Source: an uncultured Chloroflexota bacterium
GTDB lineage: Bacteria > Chloroflexota > Anaerolineae > Anaerolineales > Anaerolineaceae
DNA length: 64,000 nt
Direction: 5' to 3'
NCBI GenBank assembly: GCA_902791025.1
Contig: CADATZ010000005.1
Coordinates: 1-64,000, forward strand
The notes below the pieces were generated by a model, which ran no database searches, was not told where the DNA came from, and worked only from the letters and a program-made list of their open reading frames with translations. The position numbers were made by a program, and so were the translations under genes. Positions 44,329-54,300 of this stretch are shown piece by piece (the first letter of the stretch is position 1; each line of letters begins with the position of its first letter).

Positions 44329-45140
44329 AAATGATCACCTCTTTAGAGGAATATAAAGAGCTTGTCAAAACAGCAAGGGATCAGGGCTGCATAGTATCGA
44401 ATTGTTTTTTTCTCCCGAATACGATCCGGGATTTGACTGAAAAAGGAAAACTATTCGTTCGGAAAATTGATGCAGGTTTGTTGTTGCTTGAAGAGGCGGA
44501 CGAATTTTACCGTGTCAGATATTACCTGCGTCCTGGTCAAATTCCTGAAGAGCAGAAATTTGATAAAGATTGTGTGATTGAACTTCCTTTTCAGAATGAA
44601 TTCACACCCTCACAAAGGATGCAGGAGGAACAAATCAGCGGGATGGGTTTCAGCCTGGGACGAAATAGCGCACTCATGTCCATCTCCTCGGATAATTTAA
44701 AAATATCTGTTACTGTTCCTTTCATGGATAAGATTTCTTTTGCTCTGGAAGAGGATCATGAAAATATTTATCATCTGCTGAAGGAATGTTTCGATCCGCT
44801 TTATGCTTTTCTGCCTGACGAAGCCGAATTAATGGGAAAAATCAGGTGTAAACAGGTCTGGATCCTGAAATCTGCGGGACAAATTGCAGCGGTGCTTAAC
44901 AGTAGTATGGAGAAGAATACTGCCATGATTTCGCACGTTGCTGTTGCTTCGGAATTCCGGGGAAAAGGATATGGTAAAATGATTGTGGAAGTTTACCATC
45001 GTTATTATAAAGAGCGAGTTCGGACTTTCAGCCACTGGGTTGATTTGAGTAATTCACATGCAATAAATATGTATCGGGTGTTCGGATATCAATTTATTGG
45101 TCGCCGTGCAAATGAATATGTTTTCAAAATCAATTCCTGA
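44325..45140 (+). CDS. GNAT-family acyltransferase of the adenylation cassette
   Basis: A 271-residue protein. The C-terminal half has a GNAT acetyl-CoA-binding pattern (ISHVAVASEFRGKGYGKMIV), followed by DLSNSHAINMYRVFGYQFIG. The N-terminal half (residues 1-125) is not recognised and may be a decayed GNAT or a docking domain. Its start overlaps the adenylation gene by 4 bp. It may transfer an aminoacyl or acyl group from the carrier protein encoded next, or acetylate the loaded amino acid. This is inferred from the gene order. Confidence 0.78.
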   Translation: MKMITSLEEYKELVKTARDQGCIVSNCFFLPNTIRDLTEKGKLFVRKIDAGLLLLEEADEFYRVRYYLRPGQIPEEQKFDKDCVIELPFQNEFTPSQRMQEEQISGMGFSLGRNSALMSISSDNLKISVTVPFMDKISFALEEDHENIYHLLKECFDPLYAFLPDEAELMGKIRCKQVWILKSAGQIAAVLNSSMEKNTAMISHVAVASEFRGKGYGKMIVEVYHRYYKERVRTFSHWVDLSNSHAINMYRVFGYQFIGRRANEYVFKINS

Positions 45141-45184
45141 TAGCCGGAAACTATCAGTAGAAAAAGGAAGGATACTGAATAATA

Positions 45185-45415
45185 ATGGAAAATTTACTTG
45201 ATATTCTTAATGAAATTCGCCCTGATGTCGATTTTACAAACGAGAAAAAGCTCATTGATGATGGCATCCTTGACTCTTTTGATATCATTTCCATTGTCAG
45301 CGAATTAAACGATGCTTATGATATCGAAATTGATGTTGAAGATCTGGAACCGGAGAATTTCAATACCATTGAAGCAATGCTGGAATTGATCAGAAAACTT
45401 CAGAATGAACAATAA
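45185..45415 (+). CDS. acyl/peptidyl carrier protein of the adenylation cassette
   Basis: A 76-residue carrier protein. The phosphopantetheine attachment serine is S31 in DGILDSFDIISIV. The acidic composition and four-helix pattern (DVEDLEPENFNTIEAM) fit the family. It is presumably loaded by the adenylation enzyme at 42823 and used by the GNAT enzyme. GAAGGA precedes the start. Two strong hairpin terminators follow. Confidence 0.9.
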   Translation: MENLLDILNEIRPDVDFTNEKKLIDDGILDSFDIISIVSELNDAYDIEIDVEDLEPENFNTIEAMLELIRKLQNEQ

Positions 45416-45444
45416 AATTTAAGAAAACACTGATTATTTCAGGT

Positions 45445-45508
45445 TGAGTCAAAGTGAACAGTTTTCGTTTACTCTTTTTGAGACAACAGAACAGGTTACT
45501 TTGACTCA
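45445..45508 (+). terminator. hairpin after the carrier-protein gene
   Basis: TGAGTCAAAGT pairs with ACTTTGACTCA (11 bp) around a 42-base interior. ATTTATTATAAAA follows. The GAGTCAA arm resembles the palindrome at 42216, which lies on the other side of this cassette. Confidence 0.7.
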
Positions 45509-45582
45509 TTTATTATAAAATTGTCAATTAACCAGTTTTTTTCATAATGGACTGAGATTCAGGATGTATACGGGAAGATTGA

Positions 45583-45629
45583 CTAAATAGAACAGGTTAG
45601 AAGCTGGACCTCTAACCTGTTTTATTTAG
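45583..45629. terminator. bidirectional terminator between convergent units
   Basis: A stem of about 19 bp (CTAAATAGAACAGGTTAGA with TCTAACCTGTTTTATTTAG, one G-T pair) has a 9-base loop and AT-rich flanks. It separates the carrier cassette from the convergent sugar importer. Confidence 0.88.
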
Positions 45630-45650
45630 CTTGTAACTAACTGCTGACCA

Positions 45651-46562
45651 CTATTTACTTCCGATAGCGGTGCGGATGTAGGGGATGGAAAGGAGCAGGA
45701 CGAGGATCGTCATGACCAATGCACCCGCGGAACCGAAGCCGAAATTCAGCGTCTTGATACCGAAGGCATACAGATATTGGGTGATCGTCGTTGTGGTATT
45801 GACCGGGCCGCCCTGCGTCAAAATATTGACTTTATCGAACAGACGGAAGGTATCGATGGTGCGGAGCAGCAGGCAGAGGAAAATGCTTGAGCGAATGTTC
45901 GGCAGGGTGACGTACCAAAACCGCTGAAACATATTCGCGCCATCCAGGTGAGCCGCTTCGTACTGCTGGGTCGGGACACCCTGCAGGCTTGCGTATAGCA
46001 GCAGGAACACGAACGGGACATTCTGCCATACATCAATGAGCCACACAGTCCAGAAAGCCGTACCGATATGGTAGAACCAGTTGTAGTTCGCCATATCCTT
46101 GAATCCCATATCCACAAGCCATTGGTTGATTGGCCCATAGTTGCTGGAAAGCAGCATACGCCAGGCAAGCGCAACCGTGACGGTCGGCAGCAGATACGGC
46201 AGCAGCAAAAGCGTCCGCATCACTTTCTGTCCTTTCGGCAGGCTGTTCACGAATACAGCAATCAGCAGACCGATGATCGTTTCAGCAAGAACCGCGAAAA
46301 TGGTGAACTTGATCGTATTGAAAATGGCGGTTCTGAAAACGGCATTTTGAAACAATTTCGTGAAGTTGTCAAATGCGATGAAATTGTAGCCCTTTTTCAC
46401 CGCCTTCAGCAGGTTGTAGTCTGTAAAACTGTAATAAATCGTAAAAGCGATCGGATAAACCGTCATGATGAGCATAACGACGATGGTCGGCGCCAACATG
46501 ATATGCGGAAATGCTTTATCCTCGTCGAATTTTCGTTTTGGTTTTGATAATCCCTGATTCAT
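45651..46562 (-). CDS. sugar ABC permease, MalF/UgpA type
   Basis: A 303-residue membrane permease of the carbohydrate class, with six helices and the cytoplasmic EAA-type loop YEAAHLDGANMFQRFWYVTLP. It pairs with the MalG-type permease at 48024-48860 to import the sugar bound by the protein at 46659-47846. GGAGG lies before the ATG. It is the last gene of the unit. Its stop TAG begins a short stutter-like run (AGTGGTC, AGCAGTTAG), with no inverted arm. Confidence 0.9.
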   Translation of the reverse strand: MNQGLSKPKRKFDEDKAFPHIMLAPTIVVMLIMTVYPIAFTIYYSFTDYNLLKAVKKGYNFIAFDNFTKLFQNAVFRTAIFNTIKFTIFAVLAETIIGLLIAVFVNSLPKGQKVMRTLLLLPYLLPTVTVALAWRMLLSSNYGPINQWLVDMGFKDMANYNWFYHIGTAFWTVWLIDVWQNVPFVFLLLYASLQGVPTQQYEAAHLDGANMFQRFWYVTLPNIRSSIFLCLLLRTIDTFRLFDKVNILTQGGPVNTTTTITQYLYAFGIKTLNFGFGSAGALVMTILVLLLSIPYIRTAIGSK

Positions 46563-46658
46563 TGATCCTCCGCTTGATATGCTTTTTACAGTTTATTACA
46601 ATCTTTCAGATAAACTGAGGGGAAGGGAATTCCTTCCCCTCAGAAAGTTATACAAGAA

Positions 46659-47846
46659 TTAGAGCAATCCGGCCAATTCTGCCTGAGCAGCATCCAGAGC
46701 TTCATCGACGGTCTGCTGACCCATTACAGCAGCTTCGATGTATGGTCCAAGGATGGTGTAGTATTCAGACCAGAATGTGACGAACGGGCGATAGGTACCG
46801 ACAGCCAGGGAGTTGTAAACAACTTCGAGGTTCGGGTTGATCTTGAGGGAATCTTCGTTGAGCAGGCAGCTCTCACGGCACGGAACGCCGCCGATTTCAA
46901 CAGTGCTCTGCTGGAATTCAGCGGAGGTAACTTCCTTCAGGAATTCGAGTGCCAGTTCTTTGTGGGTGGAATTGTTTGCCATACCGATGAACCAGCAGCC
47001 ATAGATGGAGCTGTTCTGAGGATCAGCGCCTTCAGCGGACATGGTCGGGATCGTGGTATAGTGTTCCGCACCCCAGCCCGGCCAGCCGACGCCCATGGCA
47101 GCGGAACCGCTGTTGATGGCTGCGACGATGTTATCTTTGTCCAGCATGTTGCCGGCTTTGTAGAGGTCAACATACATCTGCAGAGCAGCTTTGGCTTCGG
47201 GGGTATTGATGGTGATTTCTGAGTAATCATCGTTCATGACCCAGGCACCGAAGGATTTCAGAACAGGGAGGAAATCGGAAACGTTGTTGTCACCGGCGCC
47301 TGCGCGGAGCAGGAAGCCATCAACGCCATCGGCTTTCATGGTCTGAGCAAGGGTCAGAACATCAGCCCAGTTGGTGGGGACAACACCATTGTTGTATTTG
47401 TCGATAAGATCCTGGTTGTACATGAAAACGGTGACGTTGCCAAAGAACGGGATCAGGTAAGCGTGTCCATCGGGACCGATACCGGCAGGAAGGGTGGCGG
47501 GGATGATATCTTCGTCATAGGCATAACCGAGTTCGGTCAGGTCAGCGAGGATATCATTGTCGATGAATTCAGCTTTCCAGGAGCCGTCAACAACGATCAC
47601 ATCATAGGTACCTTCAGCGTTGATGGCATCCATGGAGATCTTTGTGTGCAGATCATCAAAGGTTTCTTCGGAGAATTCGATCTTGCAGTTGTGAGCAGCT
47701 TCAAATTCCGGGATGAGAGCCTTAATGACTTCACCGTATGTGCCCGCACGGAGCAGGAGGGTAAGGGTTTCCGGTTCCTGTGCGAAGGACACACTGCAGA
47801 TGCAGAGTGCCAGAAGCAATGACATAATAACAGCAAACTTCTTCAT
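46659..47846 (-). CDS. sugar ABC importer solute-binding protein (family 1)
   Basis: A 395-residue exported binding protein. The signal peptide is MKKFAVIMSLLLALCICSV, with cleavage near SFA-QE. The type II fold begins ETLTLLLRAGTYGEVIKAL, with MYNQDLIDKYN and PTNWADVLTLAQ typical of family 1 sugar binders. The start is set by AGAAAGGAAA before the ATG; the frame is open upstream through a stutter array. Unusually it lies between the two permease genes. No ATPase is encoded in the unit, so a shared MsmK-type ATPase is likely. The sugar is unknown. Confidence 0.87.
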   Translation of the reverse strand: MKKFAVIMSLLLALCICSVSFAQEPETLTLLLRAGTYGEVIKALIPEFEAAHNCKIEFSEETFDDLHTKISMDAINAEGTYDVIVVDGSWKAEFIDNDILADLTELGYAYDEDIIPATLPAGIGPDGHAYLIPFFGNVTVFMYNQDLIDKYNNGVVPTNWADVLTLAQTMKADGVDGFLLRAGAGDNNVSDFLPVLKSFGAWVMNDDYSEITINTPEAKAALQMYVDLYKAGNMLDKDNIVAAINSGSAAMGVGWPGWGAEHYTTIPTMSAEGADPQNSSIYGCWFIGMANNSTHKELALEFLKEVTSAEFQQSTVEIGGVPCRESCLLNEDSLKINPNLEVVYNSLAVGTYRPFVTFWSEYYTILGPYIEAAVMGQQTVDEALDAAQAELAGLL

Positions 47847-47904
47847 ATATATTTTCCTTTCTTTCTGTGCGGTCTTCCGCACTTTCTCCCCGCACGAGCA
47901 GGGT

Positions 47905-48030
47905 TGATTACATTGATCAGGTGTTAGGGGCTGTGGATTAGGGGGTAGGGAATAATTATGAATTCTCCTAACTGCCAACTGCTAACTACCAACTTCTAAC
48001 TCCTAACTCCTATCTCCTATCTCCTATTCC
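47905..48030. repeat. stutter array inside the sugar-importer unit
   Basis: On the minus strand, from the TAG stop of the MalG-type permease, AGATAGG and GTTAGGA units run to about 47963. A short spacer is followed by the complementary arm. It separates the permease from the binding-protein gene of the same importer, so it may act on mRNA processing or graded expression. Confidence 0.83.
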
Positions 48031-48860
48031 TTCACCGCGCCGCTGGAAAGGCCGGCAATCAGGTAGTTCTGGGCAAAGATGACGAAGAGTGTGATCGGAA
48101 TCACGGAAATAACACCCGCTGCCGCAACCAGACCGAACTGAGTCAGGTTGTCTTCCGTGTTCAGCAGCGCGATGGAAATCGGCAGTGTGTAGGCACTGGA
48201 CTTCTGGATAAAGATCACAGAGTATGTGTATTCATTCCATGCGTACATGAAGGACATCATGGAAATCGCGGCGATACCCGGAGCGACCAGCGGCAGGACG
48301 ATCGTCCGGAACAGCTGGAATTCCGTTGCGCCGTCAATTTTGGCACTCTGTTCCACTTCTTCCGGAAGATCAGCGAAGAAGGTCATCATGAACCAGATCG
48401 TGAACGGAATATTGATGAGAATACAGGCCAGGATGACCGGGATCCGGGTGCCGAGAAGGTTCAGCTGGTTGAAGGTGATATAAAGCGGGATCATGAACGC
48501 GATTGGAGGCAATACACGAATCAGAAGCACCCAGAACGTCAGCGGTTTTTTGATTTTCAGCGTAAAGCGGGAGCGAACCATAATGTAAGCGGCTGCCAGA
48601 CCGAATGTCAGTGAAAATGCCAGAGAGACCAGGGTACATATCAAGCTGTTTTTGAGGATCTGAGTGTAATTTTTCTCAGTGAAGAGGCGAGTGAAGTGTT
48701 CAAAGGTGAAGGTCTTCGGTAATATCGAAATATGTCCGGAAAGCTCAGCTGTGTCGCGAAAGGACAGGGAAATCAGCCAGTAGATCGGGAATAATGCAAG
48801 AATCAGTAATAATGCGCACATCACGATATTGAAAACATGTCTGCCTTTTGAAACTCTCAT
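48024..48860 (-). CDS. sugar ABC permease, MalG type
   Basis: A 278-residue permease with six helices, the signature loop EQSAKIDGATEFQLFRTIVLPL, and AWNEYTYSVIF typical of MalG-family carbohydrate permeases. GGGAGG lies before the ATG at 48860. It is the first gene of the unit, preceding the binding protein. Its stop TAG is supplied by stutter units. Confidence 0.9.
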   Translation of the reverse strand: MRVSKGRHVFNIVMCALLLILALFPIYWLISLSFRDTAELSGHISILPKTFTFEHFTRLFTEKNYTQILKNSLICTLVSLAFSLTFGLAAAYIMVRSRFTLKIKKPLTFWVLLIRVLPPIAFMIPLYITFNQLNLLGTRIPVILACILINIPFTIWFMMTFFADLPEEVEQSAKIDGATEFQLFRTIVLPLVAPGIAAISMMSFMYAWNEYTYSVIFIQKSSAYTLPISIALLNTEDNLTQFGLVAAAGVISVIPITLFVIFAQNYLIAGLSSGAVKE

Positions 48861-49026
48861 AAATCCTCCCAATCAAGCAATATTTAGTCACACTATTATA
48901 AATCTACAGTATTAAAACAGATTTTTTTGAATTTTACAATTATCAAATGTCATATTAAAATTTGTGACGAATAACACTTTTGTAATCGTTTACAATCAAT
49001 ATGAATTGAGATATTGCGAGGAAAAT

Positions 49027-50016
49027 ATGGATATTACATTTATCAACGTTGGCTATGGAGAATCAATATTGATCACGGAAAATGATCCGGAAGCTCAAAA
49101 CGGGACCTTCGTGATGCTGATTGATGGCGGCAGCGCCATGGATTCGGAATATGCCGGTGAGAGCGGAAGGATCCGTGCCTGTGACTATTTGAAAAAACAT
49201 CATATTGATCACATCGACTTGCTTGTCTTTTCTCATGTCCATGAAGACCATGTCTGCGGTCTGGTGCCGGTTGTTTCCGGAATCCCTGTCCGGAAATATT
49301 GGGCGTCGATTCGGCTCAAAGATGAAGTTATCGGGAAACAAATTGGAGGTTTGGAAACACTTTCCGAAACGAACAAAAAAATGCTCTCTTCCATCAATGC
49401 CTACAGTTCCCTGATAGAAAAAATTCCTGCCGCGGATATTGATTATCTTGACGGTATCAAAGAAAAGTATTTCAAATCCGGCGATTTTTCGATCGATATT
49501 CTTGGCCCGGATCTAAGTTATAAAAAGTCCGTGGAAGCTTCGCTTGCAAATGTATTCGCAGCCGGTGATGCAGTGGCTTTGGATAAGGCTCTTACAGAAA
49601 CAACGGAGATGATGAATAACGCAAGCCTGATCCTGCGGATCAATTGCTGTGGGAAAAGCGTGCTGCTGGGGGCTGATACCAATGCGGAAGGGTTCAAGTC
49701 ACTTGTGAAAGAGCATCCGGAGCTGATGAAAGCCGATGTTTTCAAAATTGGACATCATGGTCAGGCAGACGCGGTCAATGAAACGCTGCTGCGGGCAGCA
49801 GACCCTTCTGTCGTTGTCTGCTGTGCTTCCAATGATTATCGGAACGATTCCAGTAACGAGAAAACTTTCGAAACGATCAAACGCACCTTGGGACGGAATG
49901 TTACTTATCTTTTCCAGGACGGCCTTTACGCGGAACAATGGAATCCCGATATTTCTCCCCGGAACGGCGTGACGGTTCATATTGATGAATTGGGAATAAG
50001 CTGGAGTCTGGCTTAA
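49027..50016 (+). CDS. ComEC-like metallo-beta-lactamase-fold hydrolase
   Basis: A 329-residue soluble protein with a metallo-beta-lactamase fold resembling the C-terminal hydrolase domain of ComEC. It starts ITFINVGYGESILI, has the metal motif FSHVHEDHVCG (about 73-83), LLGADTNAEG and KIGHHGQADAV. No transmembrane ComEC region or signal peptide is present. It may be a stand-alone nuclease or phosphodiesterase. The ATG at 49027 follows GCGAGG; the frame is open upstream. No operon partner; an HR1 repeat follows. Confidence 0.82.
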   Translation: MDITFINVGYGESILITENDPEAQNGTFVMLIDGGSAMDSEYAGESGRIRACDYLKKHHIDHIDLLVFSHVHEDHVCGLVPVVSGIPVRKYWASIRLKDEVIGKQIGGLETLSETNKKMLSSINAYSSLIEKIPAADIDYLDGIKEKYFKSGDFSIDILGPDLSYKKSVEASLANVFAAGDAVALDKALTETTEMMNNASLILRINCCGKSVLLGADTNAEGFKSLVKEHPELMKADVFKIGHHGQADAVNETLLRAADPSVVVCCASNDYRNDSSNEKTFETIKRTLGRNVTYLFQDGLYAEQWNPDISPRNGVTVHIDELGISWSLA

Positions 50017-50051
50017 TAAACTTGGTGTTAGTTCCTACGTGAGATTATCTT

Positions 50052-50140
50052 TTCAGAATTTGGGTGACGCACGTGGGGACTGACACGCTTGTGTCGGCTT
50101 CGCGACACAAGTTGTCAGTCCCCATGTGCACCGTTCTGAT
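50052..50140 (+). repeat. HR1 hairpin repeat, copy 8
   Basis: TTCAGAATTTGGGTGACGC leads to GCACGTGGGGACTGACA. The tip CTTGTGTCG pairs perfectly with CGACACAAG around GCTTCG, then TGTCAGTCCCCATGTGC and ACCGTTCTGA follow. It is the most symmetrical copy. It lies between the stop codons of two convergent genes and could serve as a bidirectional terminator there. Confidence 0.93.
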
Positions 50141-50150
50141 AATAGAAGTT

Positions 50151-51353
50151 TTAGTTGCCGCTGGTTTTTTCTACGGTGATCACGTCTTTCAGAATATAGT
50201 GGAAGGTCGGTTTGGACGAATTGCTGTTTTCTGTGAAACCATCATTCAGGTCGATTTTAATTCGCATATTATTTGAATCAACACCCGTGTAGTCTCCCTT
50301 GAAAATATCAACTTTCCCCTTGATGATCTGGTCGATCACTTCGTTGACGTGAGCAGCCGTACCCGGTGCGGCGAGGTTCTCGTTCAGGTCGATGATCTCC
50401 AGCCATCCCTGCTCAAACCCGGCGCAGATGTCGTTGCCATGGATCTCCCCGGTGACAACGGTTTCAAGCGGCTTTTCTGAAATCACGGCACGAATCGCAT
50501 TCATCACATAAGGATCCCAGTTATTGCGGATCCCGATCAGCGACACTGTGGTGGCGTCATTGATCATGTTTTCGTTGAAGCCGATATAATAAACGGTCTT
50601 GGTCGCAGAAGCTTCCTGGCAGGCAGCCGCCGGTCCGGTGGAACCGCTGTTATGCGCGATAATGATGCAGCCCTCATCGATCAGCTCCTTCGCGTTGGCT
50701 TTTTCCCGGCTGAAATTACTCAGCGCATTCGCATAGCGTACGCGCATCACCGCATCCGGACATTCTGAACGGACGCCCAGCAGGAACGCGGTGAACCCGG
50801 AGATAGTTTCCGCCGTCGGGAAAGATCCGATATAGCCGACCAGTGCCTGATCAGCTGTGATCATGCCCTCATCGATCAGCTGACGCAGCTTCATACCGGC
50901 CGCGACCCCGCTGACATAGTGTCCCTGATAATTTTTGGCGTTGAACGTGTGAAAATTACTGCCGCTTTTCAGCTCAGCCGCCACCCCCGTGGAGAGCTGA
51001 CAGAACTGCACATCAGGATATAAAGCCGCGGCGGCTTTGACCTTTTCACTGCGTGTATTTGTGAACAGAATCCGGGCACCGTTCCGGATCAGATCATCCA
51101 GAGCGTCCATGGTTTCATCCTCCTGAACATTGGTCCTGGTCAGGATCTCTGCCTGTTCGGGAAACTCCTTTTCCAGAATGTTCTGAGACTGGAAGAAGTT
51201 GTAGGTGTTCGCGGTCATCTCGTCATTTTCCGAGAGATACCCAACCACAAGCTTCTTGTCTTCCGGCTTTTTGTCCCAGAAATGATAAACAAAGCTTGCA
51301 GCCAACAGCGTCAGCAGACAAATGATTATGGTCGTCAGATAAAAACGTTTCAT
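50151..51353 (-). CDS. BMP/PnrA-like binding protein with N-terminal membrane anchor
   Basis: A 400-residue protein of the basic-membrane-protein (PnrA/Med) family, type I periplasmic-binding fold usually binding nucleosides. Family features are KKLVVGYLSENDEM, YQGHYVSGVAAGMKL, GYIGSFPTAETISGFTAFLLG and ALVGYIG. The N-terminus (RFYLTTIIICLLTLLAASFVYHFW) lacks a lipobox and a clear cleavage site, so it is probably an uncleaved anchor. Its start overlaps the stop of the HD-GYP sensor by 4 bp, so the two are translationally coupled. No transporter genes accompany it. It is therefore a candidate ligand sensor rather than an importer subunit. Confidence 0.82.
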   Translation of the reverse strand: MKRFYLTTIIICLLTLLAASFVYHFWDKKPEDKKLVVGYLSENDEMTANTYNFFQSQNILEKEFPEQAEILTRTNVQEDETMDALDDLIRNGARILFTNTRSEKVKAAAALYPDVQFCQLSTGVAAELKSGSNFHTFNAKNYQGHYVSGVAAGMKLRQLIDEGMITADQALVGYIGSFPTAETISGFTAFLLGVRSECPDAVMRVRYANALSNFSREKANAKELIDEGCIIIAHNSGSTGPAAACQEASATKTVYYIGFNENMINDATTVSLIGIRNNWDPYVMNAIRAVISEKPLETVVTGEIHGNDICAGFEQGWLEIIDLNENLAAPGTAAHVNEVIDQIIKGKVDIFKGDYTGVDSNNMRIKIDLNDGFTENSNSSKPTFHYILKDVITVEKTSGN

Positions 51354-54300
51354 GCGGCACCTCCCTGATTTTCAGCACTGTCCGGCGTGTCGTTCAATCC
51401 CGGATAGAGTTTCTTCAGGTCAATGGTTCCATCTTTGAGAAGCTGGAGCAGAATATCATCCGCTTCCGGATCAAACTGCGTTCCCCGACCCTTTTCCATT
51501 TCACTGAGCACATAGCCGAAATCCATCTGCTTGCGGTAGACACGGTTGGCTGTCATCGCGTCAAAGGCATCCGCCACGCCGATAATGCGGGCGAAGAGCG
51601 GGATCTCGTCTCCCTTCAGCCCCTGCGGATATCCTCTGCCATCCACACGCTCATGATGGTAAAGTGCTCCATCGAGAACATGCGGGATAAAGGTCAGGTC
51701 CTTCAGAATTTCCGCCCCGCGGGTGGTGTGGGACTTCATAATGGCATATTCTTCATCGGTCAGGCGTGAATCCTTATTGAGGATCGCGTCCTTGATACCG
51801 ATTTTTCCGATGTCATGAACCAGAGCCGCTCTGCGCAGGTCCTCTGCATCTTTATCGTTCAATCCCATGGCCTTTCCGATCATTACAGAATATTCGGAAA
51901 CACGCCATGAGTGCTGACTGGTGCGTTCATCCTTGGCATCCACAGCCCGGGCAATGGCAATGATCGTGTCATTGCTCATCTTCACTTGCTGTTGGGATAG
52001 CGCGAGTTCTTTGCGCTGCAGCTCCATCACGCGTTCATTGTGACGGCTGACAAGGAACCAGGTGAACCAAATCGCTGCCAGGATCGGGATGAGAATAAGG
52101 TATCCTGTGAACCAGCTGTTGTCGTAGATCTCTTTCTCTTTGACGAGGTTATAAGTCCGCTGGCTGATGATCGACTGCTGATTTGTGTCGAAAACACCCA
52201 TGTGGAAAGCATATTCGCCGATCGGAAGGTTTGTATAGGTGACTGTCTTCATCGTGTCCAGAGGCATGATCTGCCAGGTTTTGTCAAATCCTTCCATGTA
52301 GTAACCCACATAGGGCACCTGTACGGAGTAGTTGATGATTTCCGGAACGATCTCCACGCGGGTCGTGTTGCGGGGAATGATGATCGTCTTGTTCCGTTCG
52401 ATTTCAGCCGGTTCCCCGTCAATACGGACATCGGCAATCGACATACGGTAGACACGGCTCGCTTCTGCGTAGTCTTTCGTATTAAGCATGTAGACACCGG
52501 AGTCACAAGGCAGGAACAATTCCCCTTCTTCATTAATATAATGCCAGGAATTTGCTGTCAGTGAGCTGTCCAGACCGCGGCGGGCATTCAAAAGCTCGTA
52601 CTGGATATCCGGCTCATCAGCGACCACATCCTCGCGGTCCATGATGAAAATGCCTGCACTGCTCATGACGAAAAGCCGGTCCTCTTCTTCGTCAATATAA
52701 ACATCATAGTTATTGAAATAAGGGAAGTTTTTCAGCAGTGAGACATTGCCATCCTTATCCATGTAGCACATTCCGTTGCTGGTGACGATAAATACGCCTT
52801 CTCCCTTCGCATCATAGACAGTGCGCAGAATTACTTCGGAACTCAGCCCATCCTGTCTGGTCAGGATTTTTGTGACATTCTGGTTTTCGATGATCGCCAG
52901 ACCGCTTCCGTCGGTGCCGACCAGAATTCTGCCGTCAGGCAGCTCGGTGGCGGTGAGGATCATGGAACTGATGGAGTCGGTTGAGTTGGTGAGCGTCTCA
53001 TCAATTTCGTGATCGCGGATAAAGCTGATGCCCACGTCACTGCCGGCCAGGATAGTCCCGTCGGAAAGCTCCATCGCGACACGCACACGGTTCCCGAAGA
53101 TGGCTTCGCGGGAACTGTAATGATGTTCCGTCCCATCGGCTTCGATTTCGTATAACCCGCTTCCGTAGGTGCAGATCCACAGGCTGCCTTTGGAATCAAC
53201 CAGCATGCAGCGGATGCGGACACCTGCCATTCTATCAGTCAGGTCATTGTGAATTTGTTCCGATAACGTCTCATCAACGATATCCAATCCTTTGTCTGTG
53301 CCGAAATAGAAATTTCCTTTCCAAAAAGCAGCCGCGTTGACGACATTGTGGGCGATCCCTACGGTGCTGTAAATGTTCAGAAATGAGGAAGGTGCCAGCC
53401 GCAGCAGACCGAGCCGGGAGGAGGAAAACCAGAGATTCCCCTGATAATCGACGAGGGTGTTGTCGATGGAGCTGTTGAATTCATTCGTGTTGATAACGCG
53501 GAAAGCGCCGTGAATGTCAAAGTAGCCGATCCCATTGTCGGCGGAGACAAATAAGTCTCCGTTTTCGAGGTAATTCAGGTCTTTAATGCTGGTGAGCTTT
53601 CCGGTTTCCAGTGTCGCCTGTTCCTCAAAATACCCGTTGGAAATATCAAAAATGATGATGCGGCCTGCCGATGTGCCTGCCAGCAGCTTCCCTGTGGGCG
53701 AAAAGGTACAGGCACGGAACAGTTCATTCCCGGATGTAAGCTGACGGGAGCTGAGGATGCGGCCTTTGTTCATCAAGAAAAGCCGGCCGTTTTGTGTTAC
53801 CGCGGCCACATTTCCGGATTTGTCCGCCGCGATTCCATCCGCGTAATTTACCTCCCAGAGTGTGCTGACATCCCGCAGCCCGTTATTCAGGGAAAGCACC
53901 TGCATACTGCCGGTGGTTCCGATGTAGTAAAGACCATCCGTGCCGCGGACAATGGAGCGGACAGAATTTGAGGGAAGCCCGGTGGACTGGTCGATGACGT
54001 TTGTGATGGTTTCGTTGATGGCAATGGCCAGTCCGTTATCGTTTGTCCCGATCCAGAGACGGCCCTCTTCGTCAACATACAGGCAGTTCACGTTGCGGAC
54101 GGTTTCAAAATCGTCCATTCTCTGGAAATCTGTGCCGTTGTAGCGGTAAAGACCGGCGTAGGTTCCGATCCAGAGAACGCCGTCATTTGTCTGGACAATA
54201 TCATTGGCTTCTCCGCAGGGAAGACCGTTTTCCGAGCTGTAAATTGTCTGGACATAATTCGCGTACAGTGCGCCGTTTTGCGGTGTTTCCTTTTGTGCGG

